Assembly (NCBI RefSeq): GCF_900106975.1
Contig: NZ_FNNU01000004.1
Span: 1 to 64,000 of the forward strand
Origin: Pseudomonas kuykendallii
GTDB taxonomy: Bacteria > Pseudomonadota > Gammaproteobacteria > Pseudomonadales > Pseudomonadaceae
Reading direction: 5' to 3'
DNA length: 64,000 nucleotides
Below the pieces are notes generated by a model. It did not search any database and was not told the origin of the DNA. It saw only the letters and a program-made list of their open reading frames with translations. Position 1 is the stretch's first letter. Every line of letters starts with the position of its first letter. The translations under genes and the position numbers were made by a program. Shown here in pieces: positions 31,589-40,209 of this stretch.

Positions 31589-32517
31589 TTCGCCACCTTC
31601 GCCAGGTTCTGTTCGACCAGAGACACGAACAGCTCCTCCAGCCGATTGGTCTTGTTGCGCAGGCTCAGCACCTCGATGTTCTGCGCCGCCAGTTGGGCGA
31701 ACAGGTCGGTGATGCCGAGACTCTTCTCGACTTGCACCTCGAGGGTGTGCGAGTCGATCAGGCGCGCCGGATAACCCTCCAGCTGCGGTTCGATCAGCAG
31801 CGACTCCTTGAGGTCGAGGAGGAAGGTTTCCGCATGCAGCTTGGCCAGAAGCGCCCGCATGCTGGTGTTCTCGACGATCTGCCCGTGGTCGATGATGCCG
31901 ATGTTGCGGCACAGCTGTTCAGCCTCTTCCAGATAGTGCGTGGTGAGGATGATGGTGATGCCCTTCTTGTTCAGCTCGGTGAGGAAGCTCCACATCGAAC
32001 GACGCAGCTCGATGTCCACGCCGGCGGTGGGCTCGTCGAGGATCAGCAGGCGCGGCTGGTGAACCAGCGCGCGGGCGATCATCAGGCGCCGCTTCATCCC
32101 CCCGGACAGCTCGCGGGACGCGGCGTTGCGCTTGTCCCACAGGCCCAGCTGGGTGAGGTATTCCTCGGCGCGCTCGCGGGCCTGGCGCAGCGGAATCCCG
32201 TAATAGCCGGCCTGGGTGGTGACGATGTCGAAGACCTTCTCGAACTGGTTGAAGTTGAACTCCTGCGGCACCACGCCGATGCAGCGCTTGAGCGCCGACG
32301 GCTGGGCGTCGAGGTCGTGGCCGAACACGTTGACCGTGCCGCCGCTCTTGTTCACCAGGGTCGAGAGAATGCCGATGGTGGTGGACTTGCCGGCGCCGTT
32401 GGGGCCGAGCAAGGCGAAGAAATCGCCTTCGGCCACTTCCAGATCGATGCCCTTGAGCGCCTGGAAGCCGTTGCCGTAGGTCTTGGTCAACTGCCGGATG
32501 GACAGTGCAGAACTCAT
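31585..32517 (-). CDS. ABC transporter ATP-binding protein (YadG-like)
   Basis: A 310-residue ATPase: Walker A GPNGAGKST (about residues 38-46), signature LSGGMKRRL, Walker B LLILDEPTAG, and a C-terminal regulatory extension of about 70 residues. It pairs with the overlapping YadH-like permease. It is YadG-like, and the substrate is unknown. Confidence 0.92.
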   Translation of the reverse strand: MSSALSIRQLTKTYGNGFQALKGIDLEVAEGDFFALLGPNGAGKSTTIGILSTLVNKSGGTVNVFGHDLDAQPSALKRCIGVVPQEFNFNQFEKVFDIVTTQAGYYGIPLRQARERAEEYLTQLGLWDKRNAASRELSGGMKRRLMIARALVHQPRLLILDEPTAGVDIELRRSMWSFLTELNKKGITIILTTHYLEEAEQLCRNIGIIDHGQIVENTSMRALLAKLHAETFLLDLKESLLIEPQLEGYPARLIDSHTLEVQVEKSLGITDLFAQLAAQNIEVLSLRNKTNRLEELFVSLVEQNLAKVAK

Positions 32518-32600
32518 AGTGGATGCACGCGCGAGAAAGAGAGTGGATTAGATAGGGGCGGAAGGTTCCGATTGCAACCGGGTATTTCCTGGAGCGGCGC

Positions 32601-33221
32601 TCAGGTGAGCGCCGTCATCACCGCACGCTGGAAGGCCGGACGCTCGCGCAGACGCGCATACCAGGCTTCCAGATGGGGCAGCGAGGGCCGTTCGATCGGC
32701 ATCTCGAACCAGGCGTAGATGAAGCTTCCCAGTGGAATGTCGCCCATGCCGAACGCCTCGCCGGACAGCCACGGCTGCCGGGCCAGAGCCTGCTCGGGAA
32801 CCGCCAGCAGCTTGGCGCAGAGGCTACGCGCCGCTTCGATGGCGGCGACGTCGCGGTCGGCTTCGGCAGTGCGCAGCATTCCCCAGAATACCGTGCGGTA
32901 GGGCGCAGCCAGCGACGAGGTCATCCAGTCCATCCAGCGATCGGCACTGGCGCGCGCCTGCAGTTCCGCCGGCTGCAATCCGCCGTCGGCATGCTTGGCG
33001 CTCAGATAGCGGACGATGGCGTTCGACTCCCAGAGCACGAAACCGTCGTCCTCGATCAGCGGGACCAGGCCGTTGGGGTTCTTCGCCCGGTACTCCGCGT
33101 CGCCGACCACGCCGAAGGCGCCACCGGCGTCGATCTGCTCGTACGGCAGGCCCAGTTCCTCGGCGCACCAGAGCACCTTGCGCACGTTGTTGGAGTTCTT
33201 GCGGCCCCAGATCTTCAGCAT
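32601..33221 (-). CDS. Glutathione S-transferase
   Basis: A 206-residue GST: thioredoxin-like N-terminal domain (residues 1-80, with GRKNSNNVRKVLW and NPNGLVPLIEDDGFVLWESNAIVRYL) and an all-helical C-terminal domain with GMGDIPLGSFIY. It likely conjugates glutathione to an electrophile; substrate not known. ATG at 33221 is preferred because it begins the conserved strand. It is divergent from fadE, 254 bases apart. Confidence 0.9.
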   Translation of the reverse strand: MLKIWGRKNSNNVRKVLWCAEELGLPYEQIDAGGAFGVVGDAEYRAKNPNGLVPLIEDDGFVLWESNAIVRYLSAKHADGGLQPAELQARASADRWMDWMTSSLAAPYRTVFWGMLRTAEADRDVAAIEAARSLCAKLLAVPEQALARQPWLSGEAFGMGDIPLGSFIYAWFEMPIERPSLPHLEAWYARLRERPAFQRAVMTALT

Positions 33222-33475
33222 CACGTACCTCGGCTCGTTCCATTGCAATGGTCGAAGTCTACCTTCCCCGAGACCGTCATGGGCCATGACGATGGGCGAA
33301 CTCCCCTATCCGCCGGGGGTCACTATCCACGAAGCGGTCGGCTCGAGATGGACGATGATCCACCCAGGATCGCACCATGGCGATCCGCTCGAACCGCTCC
33401 TGCCGCCACCACGAACGGTGGCGGCCAGTTCCAGACAGCACTGCCTTCGAATGCTGTCTTCACGGAGGACTTCAC

Positions 33476-35923
33476 ATGCTGGTCGTTTGGTTGCTGGTTC
33501 TTGTCGTCGGCATCGCCCTGCTCGCCCACTGGCGCGTATCGCCACTGCCGTCCCTCGCCGTCGTCGCGGTCTACCTGGTCGCCATGGGCGTTTCCGGCGA
33601 TGCGCCGGTGTTGCTCATGCTGGTCCTGTGGCTGCTGTGGTTGGCCATCGCGGTGCCGCTGCTGCTGCCCGATTTCCGCCGCCGGGTGTTCAGCGGGCCG
33701 CTGTTCAACTGGTTCCAGAAGGTGCTGCCGCCGATGTCGGCCACCGAAAAGGAAGCCATCGATGCCGGCACCGTATGGTGGGACGGCGAGCTGTTCAGCG
33801 GCCGGCCCAACTGGGACGTGCTGCTCGACTATCCTGCGCCCAGGCTGACCGACGAAGAACGCGCCTTCATCGAGGGGCCGACCAACGAACTCTGCGCCAT
33901 GGTCAGCGAATGGGACATCGCCCAGCGCATGGACCTGCCGCCCGAAGCCTGGGACTTCATCAAGGCCAACGGTTTCTTCGCCCTGATCATTCCCAAGCAG
34001 TATGGGGGCAAGGGCTTCTCCGCCTACGCGCACTCGCAGATCGTGATGAAGCTGGCCACCCGCAGCGGCGACCTGGCATCCACGGTGATGGTGCCCAACT
34101 CCCTCGGTCCGGCCGAACTGCTGCTGCACTACGGCACCGAGGAACAGCGCAACCACTACCTGCCAAGCCTCGCCAGCGGCCAGGATATCCCCTGCTTCGC
34201 CCTCACCGGCCCGCATGCCGGCTCCGACGCCGGCGCGATGACCGACAGCGGAATCATCTGCAAGGGTGAGTGGGAGGGCCAGGAAGTGCTCGGCCTGCGC
34301 CTGACCTGGGAAAAGCGCTACATCACCCTCGGGCCGGTCGCCACCCTCCTCGGCCTGGCCTTCAAGACCTACGACCCGGACCATCTGCTCGGCGAGCAGG
34401 AGGAGCTCGGCATCACTCTGGCGCTGATTCCGACCTCCACGCCGGGTGTCGAGATCGGCCGCCGCCATGTCCCGCTGGGCGCGGCGTTCATGAACGGTCC
34501 GAACTCCGGCAAGGACGTCTTCGTCCCGCTGAGCTACATCATCGGTGGCGAGGAAATGATCGGCAAAGGCTGGATGATGCTGATGAACTGCCTGTCTGTC
34601 GGACGCTCGATCTCGCTGCCGGCGGTGGGCACCAGCGCGGCCAAGGCCACCGGTTACGCCAGTGGGCGTTACGCGCAGATCCGCGAACAGTTCAACGTGC
34701 CGCTGTCGGCATTCGAGGGCATCCAGGAAGCGCTGGCGCGCATCGGAGGCAACGCCTGGCTGATGGATGCCGCCCGCGTGCTCACCGCCAATGCGGTCGA
34801 CCTGGGCGAGAAACCCTCGGTGCTCTCCGCGGTGCTCAAGTACCACCTGACCGAGCGCGGTCGCGAGTGCATCGCCCACGCCATGGATATCCACGGCGGC
34901 AAGGGGATCATCATGGGGCCGAAGAACTACCTCGGCCGATCCTGGCAGGCGGCGCCGATCTTCATCACCGTTGAAGGCGCGAACATCCTGTCGCGCAACC
35001 TGATGATCTTCGGCCAGGGCGCGATTCGCTGCCATCCGTTCGTGCTCAAGGAAATGGCCCTGGTCCACGAACCGGACCGCGACGCGGCGCTGGTGAAATT
35101 CGACCGCCTGCTGATGCAGCACATCGGCTTCGCCGTCAGCAACGCCGCCAGCACGCTGGTGCTCGGGCTCAGCTTCGGCCTGCTCGGCAAGGCGCCGGGG
35201 CGCGGCTTGTCGCGCCGCTATTTCCGCTCGCTGAACCGCCTGGCAGCCGCCTTCGCCATGCTCGCCGACCTCAGCATGATGCTGCTGGGTGGGGAGCTGA
35301 AGCGCCGCGAACGGCTCTCCGCGCGCCTCGGCGACGTGCTCAGCTACCTGTATCTGGGCTCGGCAGCGCTCAAGCGCTTCCATGATCTGGGTTACCCGGC
35401 GGAGCAACAGGCGTTGCTGAGCTGGTCGCTGGAGGAATGCCTGGGCAAGGCGGAACTGGCGCTGGAGGGCATTCTCGCCAACTTCCCGAACCGCCTGCTG
35501 GGTGCCCTGCTGACCCTCGTGGTGTTCCCCTTCGGTCGCCGTCACCCCGGCCCGAGCGACGAGCTGGACGCCGAAGTAGCCGCGATCCTCGGTCGCCCCG
35601 AAGGCGACCCGGCGCTGGAGCAACTGCTCGACGGCTGCTTCCGCCCGCAGGACCCGAACGACGCGGTGGGCGGCCTGAAACACGCCTTCGACCTGCTCGC
35701 GTCCAGCCACGCCACCTCGCGCAAACTGCACAAGGCGCTGAAGGACGACCAGTTCCAGCCCAAGGCCGGGCAGAACCCGATCGATGCCGCCCTTGAGGCT
35801 GGCGTGCTCAGCAGCGAGGAGGCGCACACCCTGCACCAGGCTGAAATCGCCCGACGCGCGGTGATCGACGTCGACGACTTCGCCAAGGAAGACCTACTGC
35901 CCAGCGCCGACAAGGTGCGCTGA
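33476..35923 (+). CDS. fadE: Acyl-CoA dehydrogenase FadE
   Basis: An 815-residue FAD enzyme for the first step of fatty acid beta-oxidation, of the long FadE class with two N-terminal membrane helices (about residues 2-60). The ACAD core runs roughly 100-500 (PCFALTGPHAGSDAG and GKGIIMGPKNYLGRSW), followed by a long helical C-terminal extension. ATG at 33476 is used with CGGAGGA just upstream. Confidence 0.93.
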   Translation: MLVVWLLVLVVGIALLAHWRVSPLPSLAVVAVYLVAMGVSGDAPVLLMLVLWLLWLAIAVPLLLPDFRRRVFSGPLFNWFQKVLPPMSATEKEAIDAGTVWWDGELFSGRPNWDVLLDYPAPRLTDEERAFIEGPTNELCAMVSEWDIAQRMDLPPEAWDFIKANGFFALIIPKQYGGKGFSAYAHSQIVMKLATRSGDLASTVMVPNSLGPAELLLHYGTEEQRNHYLPSLASGQDIPCFALTGPHAGSDAGAMTDSGIICKGEWEGQEVLGLRLTWEKRYITLGPVATLLGLAFKTYDPDHLLGEQEELGITLALIPTSTPGVEIGRRHVPLGAAFMNGPNSGKDVFVPLSYIIGGEEMIGKGWMMLMNCLSVGRSISLPAVGTSAAKATGYASGRYAQIREQFNVPLSAFEGIQEALARIGGNAWLMDAARVLTANAVDLGEKPSVLSAVLKYHLTERGRECIAHAMDIHGGKGIIMGPKNYLGRSWQAAPIFITVEGANILSRNLMIFGQGAIRCHPFVLKEMALVHEPDRDAALVKFDRLLMQHIGFAVSNAASTLVLGLSFGLLGKAPGRGLSRRYFRSLNRLAAAFAMLADLSMMLLGGELKRRERLSARLGDVLSYLYLGSAALKRFHDLGYPAEQQALLSWSLEECLGKAELALEGILANFPNRLLGALLTLVVFPFGRRHPGPSDELDAEVAAILGRPEGDPALEQLLDGCFRPQDPNDAVGGLKHAFDLLASSHATSRKLHKALKDDQFQPKAGQNPIDAALEAGVLSSEEAHTLHQAEIARRAVIDVDDFAKEDLLPSADKVR

Positions 35924-35939
35924 ATCCCAACGGCGCGCC

Positions 35940-35959
35940 GGGCCGGGGTAACCCGGCCC
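35940..35959 (+). other. Strong GC hairpin after fadE
   Basis: GGGCCGGG-GTAA-CCCGGCCC lies 17 bases after the fadE stop. It lacks a T-run, so it is not a canonical terminator; a transcript-stabilising or pausing hairpin is possible. Confidence 0.4.
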
Positions 35960-36029
35960 ACATCGGCTAGCCACATGGCCTGGCCTACGCGGCCCCGCTA
36001 TGATGCGTGCCCCACTTCACAGGTATCCC

Positions 36030-36437
36030 ATGGCCACTTCATACATCAATCACAACCTGACCCTGCTGGCCCACCTGCGCGGCATCCTGATCGCGCTCGG
36101 CGAGGCCGAACAGATTCCGGATGAAAGCCATGCGCTGTTCGTCGAGCGTTTCGACGAGCTGGTCAAGGCGCTGCCGAACATCCCCGAGGAACGCCACCTC
36201 GGCCAGGACATGATCTGCCAGGTGTTCCACCGCTACCCGCAGATCGCTCACCTGGTGCCGCGCGATCTGCTGTGGTTCTTCGGCGGCGACTGCCTGCATT
36301 TCATGCCGGAGGAGGAAATCGCCCAGTTCCAGGACCTCGAGGAACGCCGCTTCGCAGCCGAAGAGAAAGGTGAACCCTTCGACTGGGGCCAGGAGCGCCA
36401 ACTCCTGTCGCTGCCCGAGCAGACCGCCAAGCACTAA
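36030..36437 (+). CDS. Conserved hypothetical protein (PA2816-like)
   Basis: A 135-residue soluble protein (MATSYINHNLTLLAHLRG...), with a highly charged C-terminal part (EEEIAQFQDLEERRFAAEEKGEPFD). No known domain was recognised. TATGAT at 35999-36004 is a plausible -10 box. It is followed by a strong terminator. Confidence 0.75.
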   Translation: MATSYINHNLTLLAHLRGILIALGEAEQIPDESHALFVERFDELVKALPNIPEERHLGQDMICQVFHRYPQIAHLVPRDLLWFFGGDCLHFMPEEEIAQFQDLEERRFAAEEKGEPFDWGQERQLLSLPEQTAKH

Positions 36438-36450
36438 CGAGCGCGCCAAA

Positions 36451-36487
36451 AAAGGCCCTCGTGAATCGATCGCGAGGGCCTTTTTTT
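36451..36487 (+). terminator. Rho-independent terminator
   Basis: AAAGGCCCTCG / CGAGGGCCTTT, an 11-bp stem with an 11-base loop, followed by a T-run to 36487. It ends the conserved core on the left side of the accessory cassette; the A-run before the stem allows some bidirectional function. Confidence 0.9.
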
Positions 36488-36554
36488 GTCTGCGGGGTGC
36501 TCGCCTTCAGGCGGCCGGCCGGCATCGCCGAAATCAGGCCCAATCATCGGCGCG

Positions 36555-38003
36555 TCATACCACGCAGCGAATACCCAGCTCGACCCACAACCCATCCTGC
36601 GCATAGCTCAGCTCCGCCGGCGCGCGGCTGCTGGTGGGGTTCTGCGCGAAGATACCGGCCTCGCGCTCGGGATCGCTGTCGCCGACCAGCACGCGGCGTT
36701 GCGTGCGCGCTTGCAACGCCGTCAGCAGTTCCGGGTAAGGCATCTGCCAGCCCTTGCCCTCGGCGACGGCCGCGACCACCGGGATCATCGCCACGAGGCG
36801 CGAGTCGGTCATCTTCTCGAGGCCAAGGGCCTTGGCGGTGGCGTTGTGGCTGCAATGGTGGCCGACCTTGTACAGCGTGACCCGCCGCAGGATGTCGTCC
36901 AGCACCTGTGGCGCCGGCTCGCCATCGATGGCGGCGCGCGGATAGGTCTGGTCGCCCCAGAAGATCCAGTTGCCGACCTGGGCATCGCCGGGGAACAGCA
37001 GTACCTGGCCATCGGGCAACTCGAACGCTAGCACCAGGCTGGTGTTGTTGGTGTCGGAATCCATCTTCAGGGCAATGCACTCGGCGCTGTCGAGCCATTC
37101 GTCCTCGATGTTCCGCCACGCCTGGGCGTCGTCGAAGTAGCGCTGCTCGATGCTCGCCAAAGGACCGGAAGGCCGGGCCGTCCCCGCCTTTCGCGCCTCT
37201 TCTCGGCTGCGCCGATGCGGCTGGGCGAAAGGCGAACCCTGCTCCACCACGGGTTCCCCCAGCGCCCGCAGGGCGTGGTCCTCCAACGCGATCGCCTCGT
37301 CGAGACTGCTCAGGTAAACCTCCTTGCCGGCGCCCGCCGAGGGAAGGTCCTTGCGCAGGCGCTGCTCGTCGCGCGGCGGCCCCATCACGTTGACCTTCAG
37401 GGTCGGTGCCGCCCGCGGCCGGACCACGTCGCCCGGTTCCAGGTAGCGCGTTGCCTGCCCGCCCGCCTTGCGCCGCAGCCGTTCGATGATCGACTGCTTG
37501 GCGCCTACTGCATCACCGCCGTCGGCAGACGGGATGAATTCCGCCAGCGCCGCCACCGTGCCGATCCTCGGGTCCTGGCTGAAGGCGCTGCTGGAACGGG
37601 CGATCGCGGTAACTTTCGCCAGCGCGCTTTTCACCTTGTCGAATCGGGCGTGCAGACGGATCGCCTGGGGATCGCTCGGGTTCTCCGTCCACGCGAGCCA
37701 GAGCTCGTCGATGGTGAACGCGTCGCCGAAGAAGCGCTCCTTCTCGTAGAGGAAACCGGACAGGTGATCGTGGTGCTCGTGGGTCAGCACCACCAGATCC
37801 AGCACCCCGCCGGTGGTGGCGTGGAGGTCGTCGACGATGCGCTTCATTTGCTCTTTCGCGCCCTTCACGCCCTGCAGCACGCCGCAATCGATGAGGATGT
37901 GGATGTCGCGTCCGGCCTGGCCGTAGCGCAGCAGAAAGCAGTCACCGAGGATGCCGCGGTACATGCGTACCGCCATGGAGCCGTTGGGAATGGATGTGCC
38001 CAT
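36555..38003 (-). CDS. ComEC-type metallo-beta-lactamase-fold hydrolase, accessory
   Basis: A 482-residue soluble MBL-fold protein. The metal motif HxHxDH is His75, His77, Asp79, His80 (THEHHDHL); later ligands are the Asp in LLFPGDAQVG and the His in YKVGHHCSH. The N-terminal RGILGDCFLLRYG resembles the ComEC/Rec2 MBL domain, whose relatives are nucleases or other phosphodiester hydrolases. There are no membrane helices, so it is not the ComEC channel. The central region (about 150-290) is unlike other MBL proteins I know. It starts 4 bases after the stop of the upstream protease gene, with GGAG just inside that gene, so the two form an operon. Confidence 0.85.
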   Translation of the reverse strand: MGTSIPNGSMAVRMYRGILGDCFLLRYGQAGRDIHILIDCGVLQGVKGAKEQMKRIVDDLHATTGGVLDLVVLTHEHHDHLSGFLYEKERFFGDAFTIDELWLAWTENPSDPQAIRLHARFDKVKSALAKVTAIARSSSAFSQDPRIGTVAALAEFIPSADGGDAVGAKQSIIERLRRKAGGQATRYLEPGDVVRPRAAPTLKVNVMGPPRDEQRLRKDLPSAGAGKEVYLSSLDEAIALEDHALRALGEPVVEQGSPFAQPHRRSREEARKAGTARPSGPLASIEQRYFDDAQAWRNIEDEWLDSAECIALKMDSDTNNTSLVLAFELPDGQVLLFPGDAQVGNWIFWGDQTYPRAAIDGEPAPQVLDDILRRVTLYKVGHHCSHNATAKALGLEKMTDSRLVAMIPVVAAVAEGKGWQMPYPELLTALQARTQRRVLVGDSDPEREAGIFAQNPTSSRAPAELSYAQDGLWVELGIRCVV

Positions 38004-38007
38004 GGGG

Positions 38008-39927
38008 TCAGACTCCGCGGTGAGTCATGGCGAACGGATTGTCCTGCTTGCGCGGCCCCCGGTAGGTCATCGCCAGTCCGGCCTGCCCGGACTGCAGGAA
38101 ATGGCGTTGCGCATCGAGGCGAACACCGTCGTCGATGCGCTTGCGGATCACGTAGCGCAGCGAGCCGTCGCGCAGATCGATGATCAGCGTGGCGCCGCCG
38201 CGAAAGGTGAAATCCCAGCTACCGGGTTCCGCCGGTGCCAGCGGGAGAGCGTCCTGCGCCAGTTGTCGTTCTTCGGAGAAGTAGCCGCGACGACGCTGGG
38301 TGATTTCGATCACCAGTTGCCGCAGATCCTGCCCGTCCGGCCCGGCGCGCCGGCTGGTGCGCACCGAGTGGACTTCTACGGCAGGCTGCCTGGCGTGCCC
38401 GCGCGTGCCGGGGAACAGCGAACCGGCGATGCCCTCGGCCGCCTCGCGGGCCATGAACCAGACACCGAGCGTGCGCTCCCATTGCGGGTCGCTGGCCTGG
38501 GAGCGCATCAGCCACTGCCAGACCAGCAGGCGGTTCTCCTCGGATTGGGCGAAGGCCTTGTCGCGCTGGTACTGCGGCGTCAACCGCAACTGGGCGGCGG
38601 TTTTCCCGTGTGCCGAGTATTTGAACTGCAGCAACTCGTCCACCGCCGGCGGGTCGATGGGCGACTCCCAAAGCAGGCTGTCCGGCGCCAGCGACAGGCA
38701 CCGGTCGGGCAGGATGCCGCGGCGGCGAAACGCCTGGATCACCGCCAGGCGGTAGTGCATCGGATCGTCCGGCACCAGATCGGTGTCGGCGGTGACGATG
38801 GCGCGCAGGAACTCGCCGAAGTGCACGTCCACCGGCGGCAGGTAATCCAGCGCGCGGATGCACAGGCGCAGCACATGATCGGCGGACTTCACCGCCTCGC
38901 GGGTCAAGCGGTCGATCAGTTCGGGCGCCAGCGGCCGCGGATTCTGCTCGTCGCCACCGAAAAGGCGCATCAGGTCCGCCGTGCGTTGCTCGTAGATGGT
39001 GACGAAGGCATCGAAGATGGCTGCCACCAGGATCGCGCCCCGCTCGTGCGGCTCGGTCAGCGTCGCCAGCAATGTGGGATCGGGCAACTGGTCGCCGTTC
39101 TTGTCGTCGATGGCTTCGCGCAGCGCCGCGTAGCGCCCGGTCGCCTCGCCGAACTGGCGCGCCAGCCCGGTGAGCCAGGAACGTTCGGACAGGCGACCGC
39201 GGCGCATCGCCAACTGGCTGGAAACGACTTCCGGCAGGGTGAAATGCATCATCAGTGCGACGATGTCGGCGAATGCCTCGTGGAAAGCCAGGCTGTCGAC
39301 GCTGGTCGACTCGATGTAACGCCGGTGCAGCCCGTCGAGGATCGCATGGGTGGTTTCGTGGGCGATGATGTCGTGGGACAGCGCGGTGAACACCCAACCG
39401 CCCGGCAGGTTCACCCCCGGATCGCTCAGCGACGCCTTGAAGTAGCCGAACAGCAGGGCCTTCTTGCTCGGACTGTAATAGGCGTTGGCCTCGCGCAGCG
39501 CATGCGGATAGATGCGCAGCTTCGGCACCGGCTGGTACTGCTCGCCATTCCAGATGGGCGACCAGAAGATCTTGCGCCCCAGCGCCCGCTCGAACAGCTT
39601 GATGGTCTTCATGGCCACGGCGAATACCATCTGCTGATGGAAACGCGGATCGCCCTCGGACGGCGTCAGGCCATCCTGCGCCAGCAGATGCGGGTGGTTG
39701 AGGTCCACCGGCTGGTAGAACTGGTCGCTGGCGGGATCGACGTCAATGACCTCCAGGTATTCGTTCACCGGCCCCGGCGAAATGCCCTCCTCCCAGCGTT
39801 CCTCCCAGGGAATCGACACCGTGGCGTGGTTGATCCGCGCCGTCTCGATCAGCGTCGAGGCCTGTGGATCGAGGGCGTACACGCGCAGCTTGCGCATGGC
39901 CGGTCGCAGGTACTCGGAGTTGCCCAT
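38008..39927 (-). CDS. Gluzincin-type zinc metalloprotease, accessory
   Basis: A 639-residue protein without signal peptide. The zinc motif HETTH is residues 190-194 (HDIIAHETTHAILDG) and the third ligand is Glu217 in HEAFADI, 23 residues after His194, similar to thermolysin-like gluzincins. The rest (residues 1-180 and 240-639) is not recognised. Start ATG at 39927 has an excellent AAGGAGG ribosome site 6 bases upstream. It is the first gene of a two-gene operon with the MBL hydrolase and is divergent from a patatin gene. The lack of an export signal suggests it acts inside the cell, unlike secreted thermolysin. Confidence 0.82.
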   Translation of the reverse strand: MGNSEYLRPAMRKLRVYALDPQASTLIETARINHATVSIPWEERWEEGISPGPVNEYLEVIDVDPASDQFYQPVDLNHPHLLAQDGLTPSEGDPRFHQQMVFAVAMKTIKLFERALGRKIFWSPIWNGEQYQPVPKLRIYPHALREANAYYSPSKKALLFGYFKASLSDPGVNLPGGWVFTALSHDIIAHETTHAILDGLHRRYIESTSVDSLAFHEAFADIVALMMHFTLPEVVSSQLAMRRGRLSERSWLTGLARQFGEATGRYAALREAIDDKNGDQLPDPTLLATLTEPHERGAILVAAIFDAFVTIYEQRTADLMRLFGGDEQNPRPLAPELIDRLTREAVKSADHVLRLCIRALDYLPPVDVHFGEFLRAIVTADTDLVPDDPMHYRLAVIQAFRRRGILPDRCLSLAPDSLLWESPIDPPAVDELLQFKYSAHGKTAAQLRLTPQYQRDKAFAQSEENRLLVWQWLMRSQASDPQWERTLGVWFMAREAAEGIAGSLFPGTRGHARQPAVEVHSVRTSRRAGPDGQDLRQLVIEITQRRRGYFSEERQLAQDALPLAPAEPGSWDFTFRGGATLIIDLRDGSLRYVIRKRIDDGVRLDAQRHFLQSGQAGLAMTYRGPRKQDNPFAMTHRGV

Positions 39928-40209
39928 CGGATGCCTCCTTGCCAACGGCATTGACCGAGCGTGGTGAACGGCAGGAAGACCCAAGCGCTGCCGGGGTGCT
40001 TGCAGTCAAGAGTCGAATCAGACCGCTGTCAAAAGCCGTTCATAGACCGATTAGGCCTCATCGTTATCGCCACATCGACTAGCTGTATGACGATTTTGCC
40101 CGCCCCAGCCGTTGGCGGACGCAGCCGCGCTGCTAGCCTATCTCCCTGCTTGAGCCAGCGATGTCCGCGCTTCTGGCCAGAGGCACCCGCAGCCACAGAG
40201 GACATCGAC
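39928..40209. promoter_or_regulatory. Divergent intergenic region of the accessory cassette
   Basis: A 282-base gap between the protease and patatin start codons, clearly lower in GC in 40010-40095 than its flanks. It should hold both promoters and any shared operator. No ORF and no clear palindrome was found by eye. Confidence 0.45.

Noticed and set aside
33323-35836. 837-codon open frame antisense to fadE
   Set aside because: GC-skewed shadow of fadE with no recognisable domain and no ribosome site.
37951-39954. 667-codon open frame antisense to the accessory protease
   Set aside because: The opposite strand encodes a clear HETTH metalloprotease with a strong ribosome site; this frame has none.
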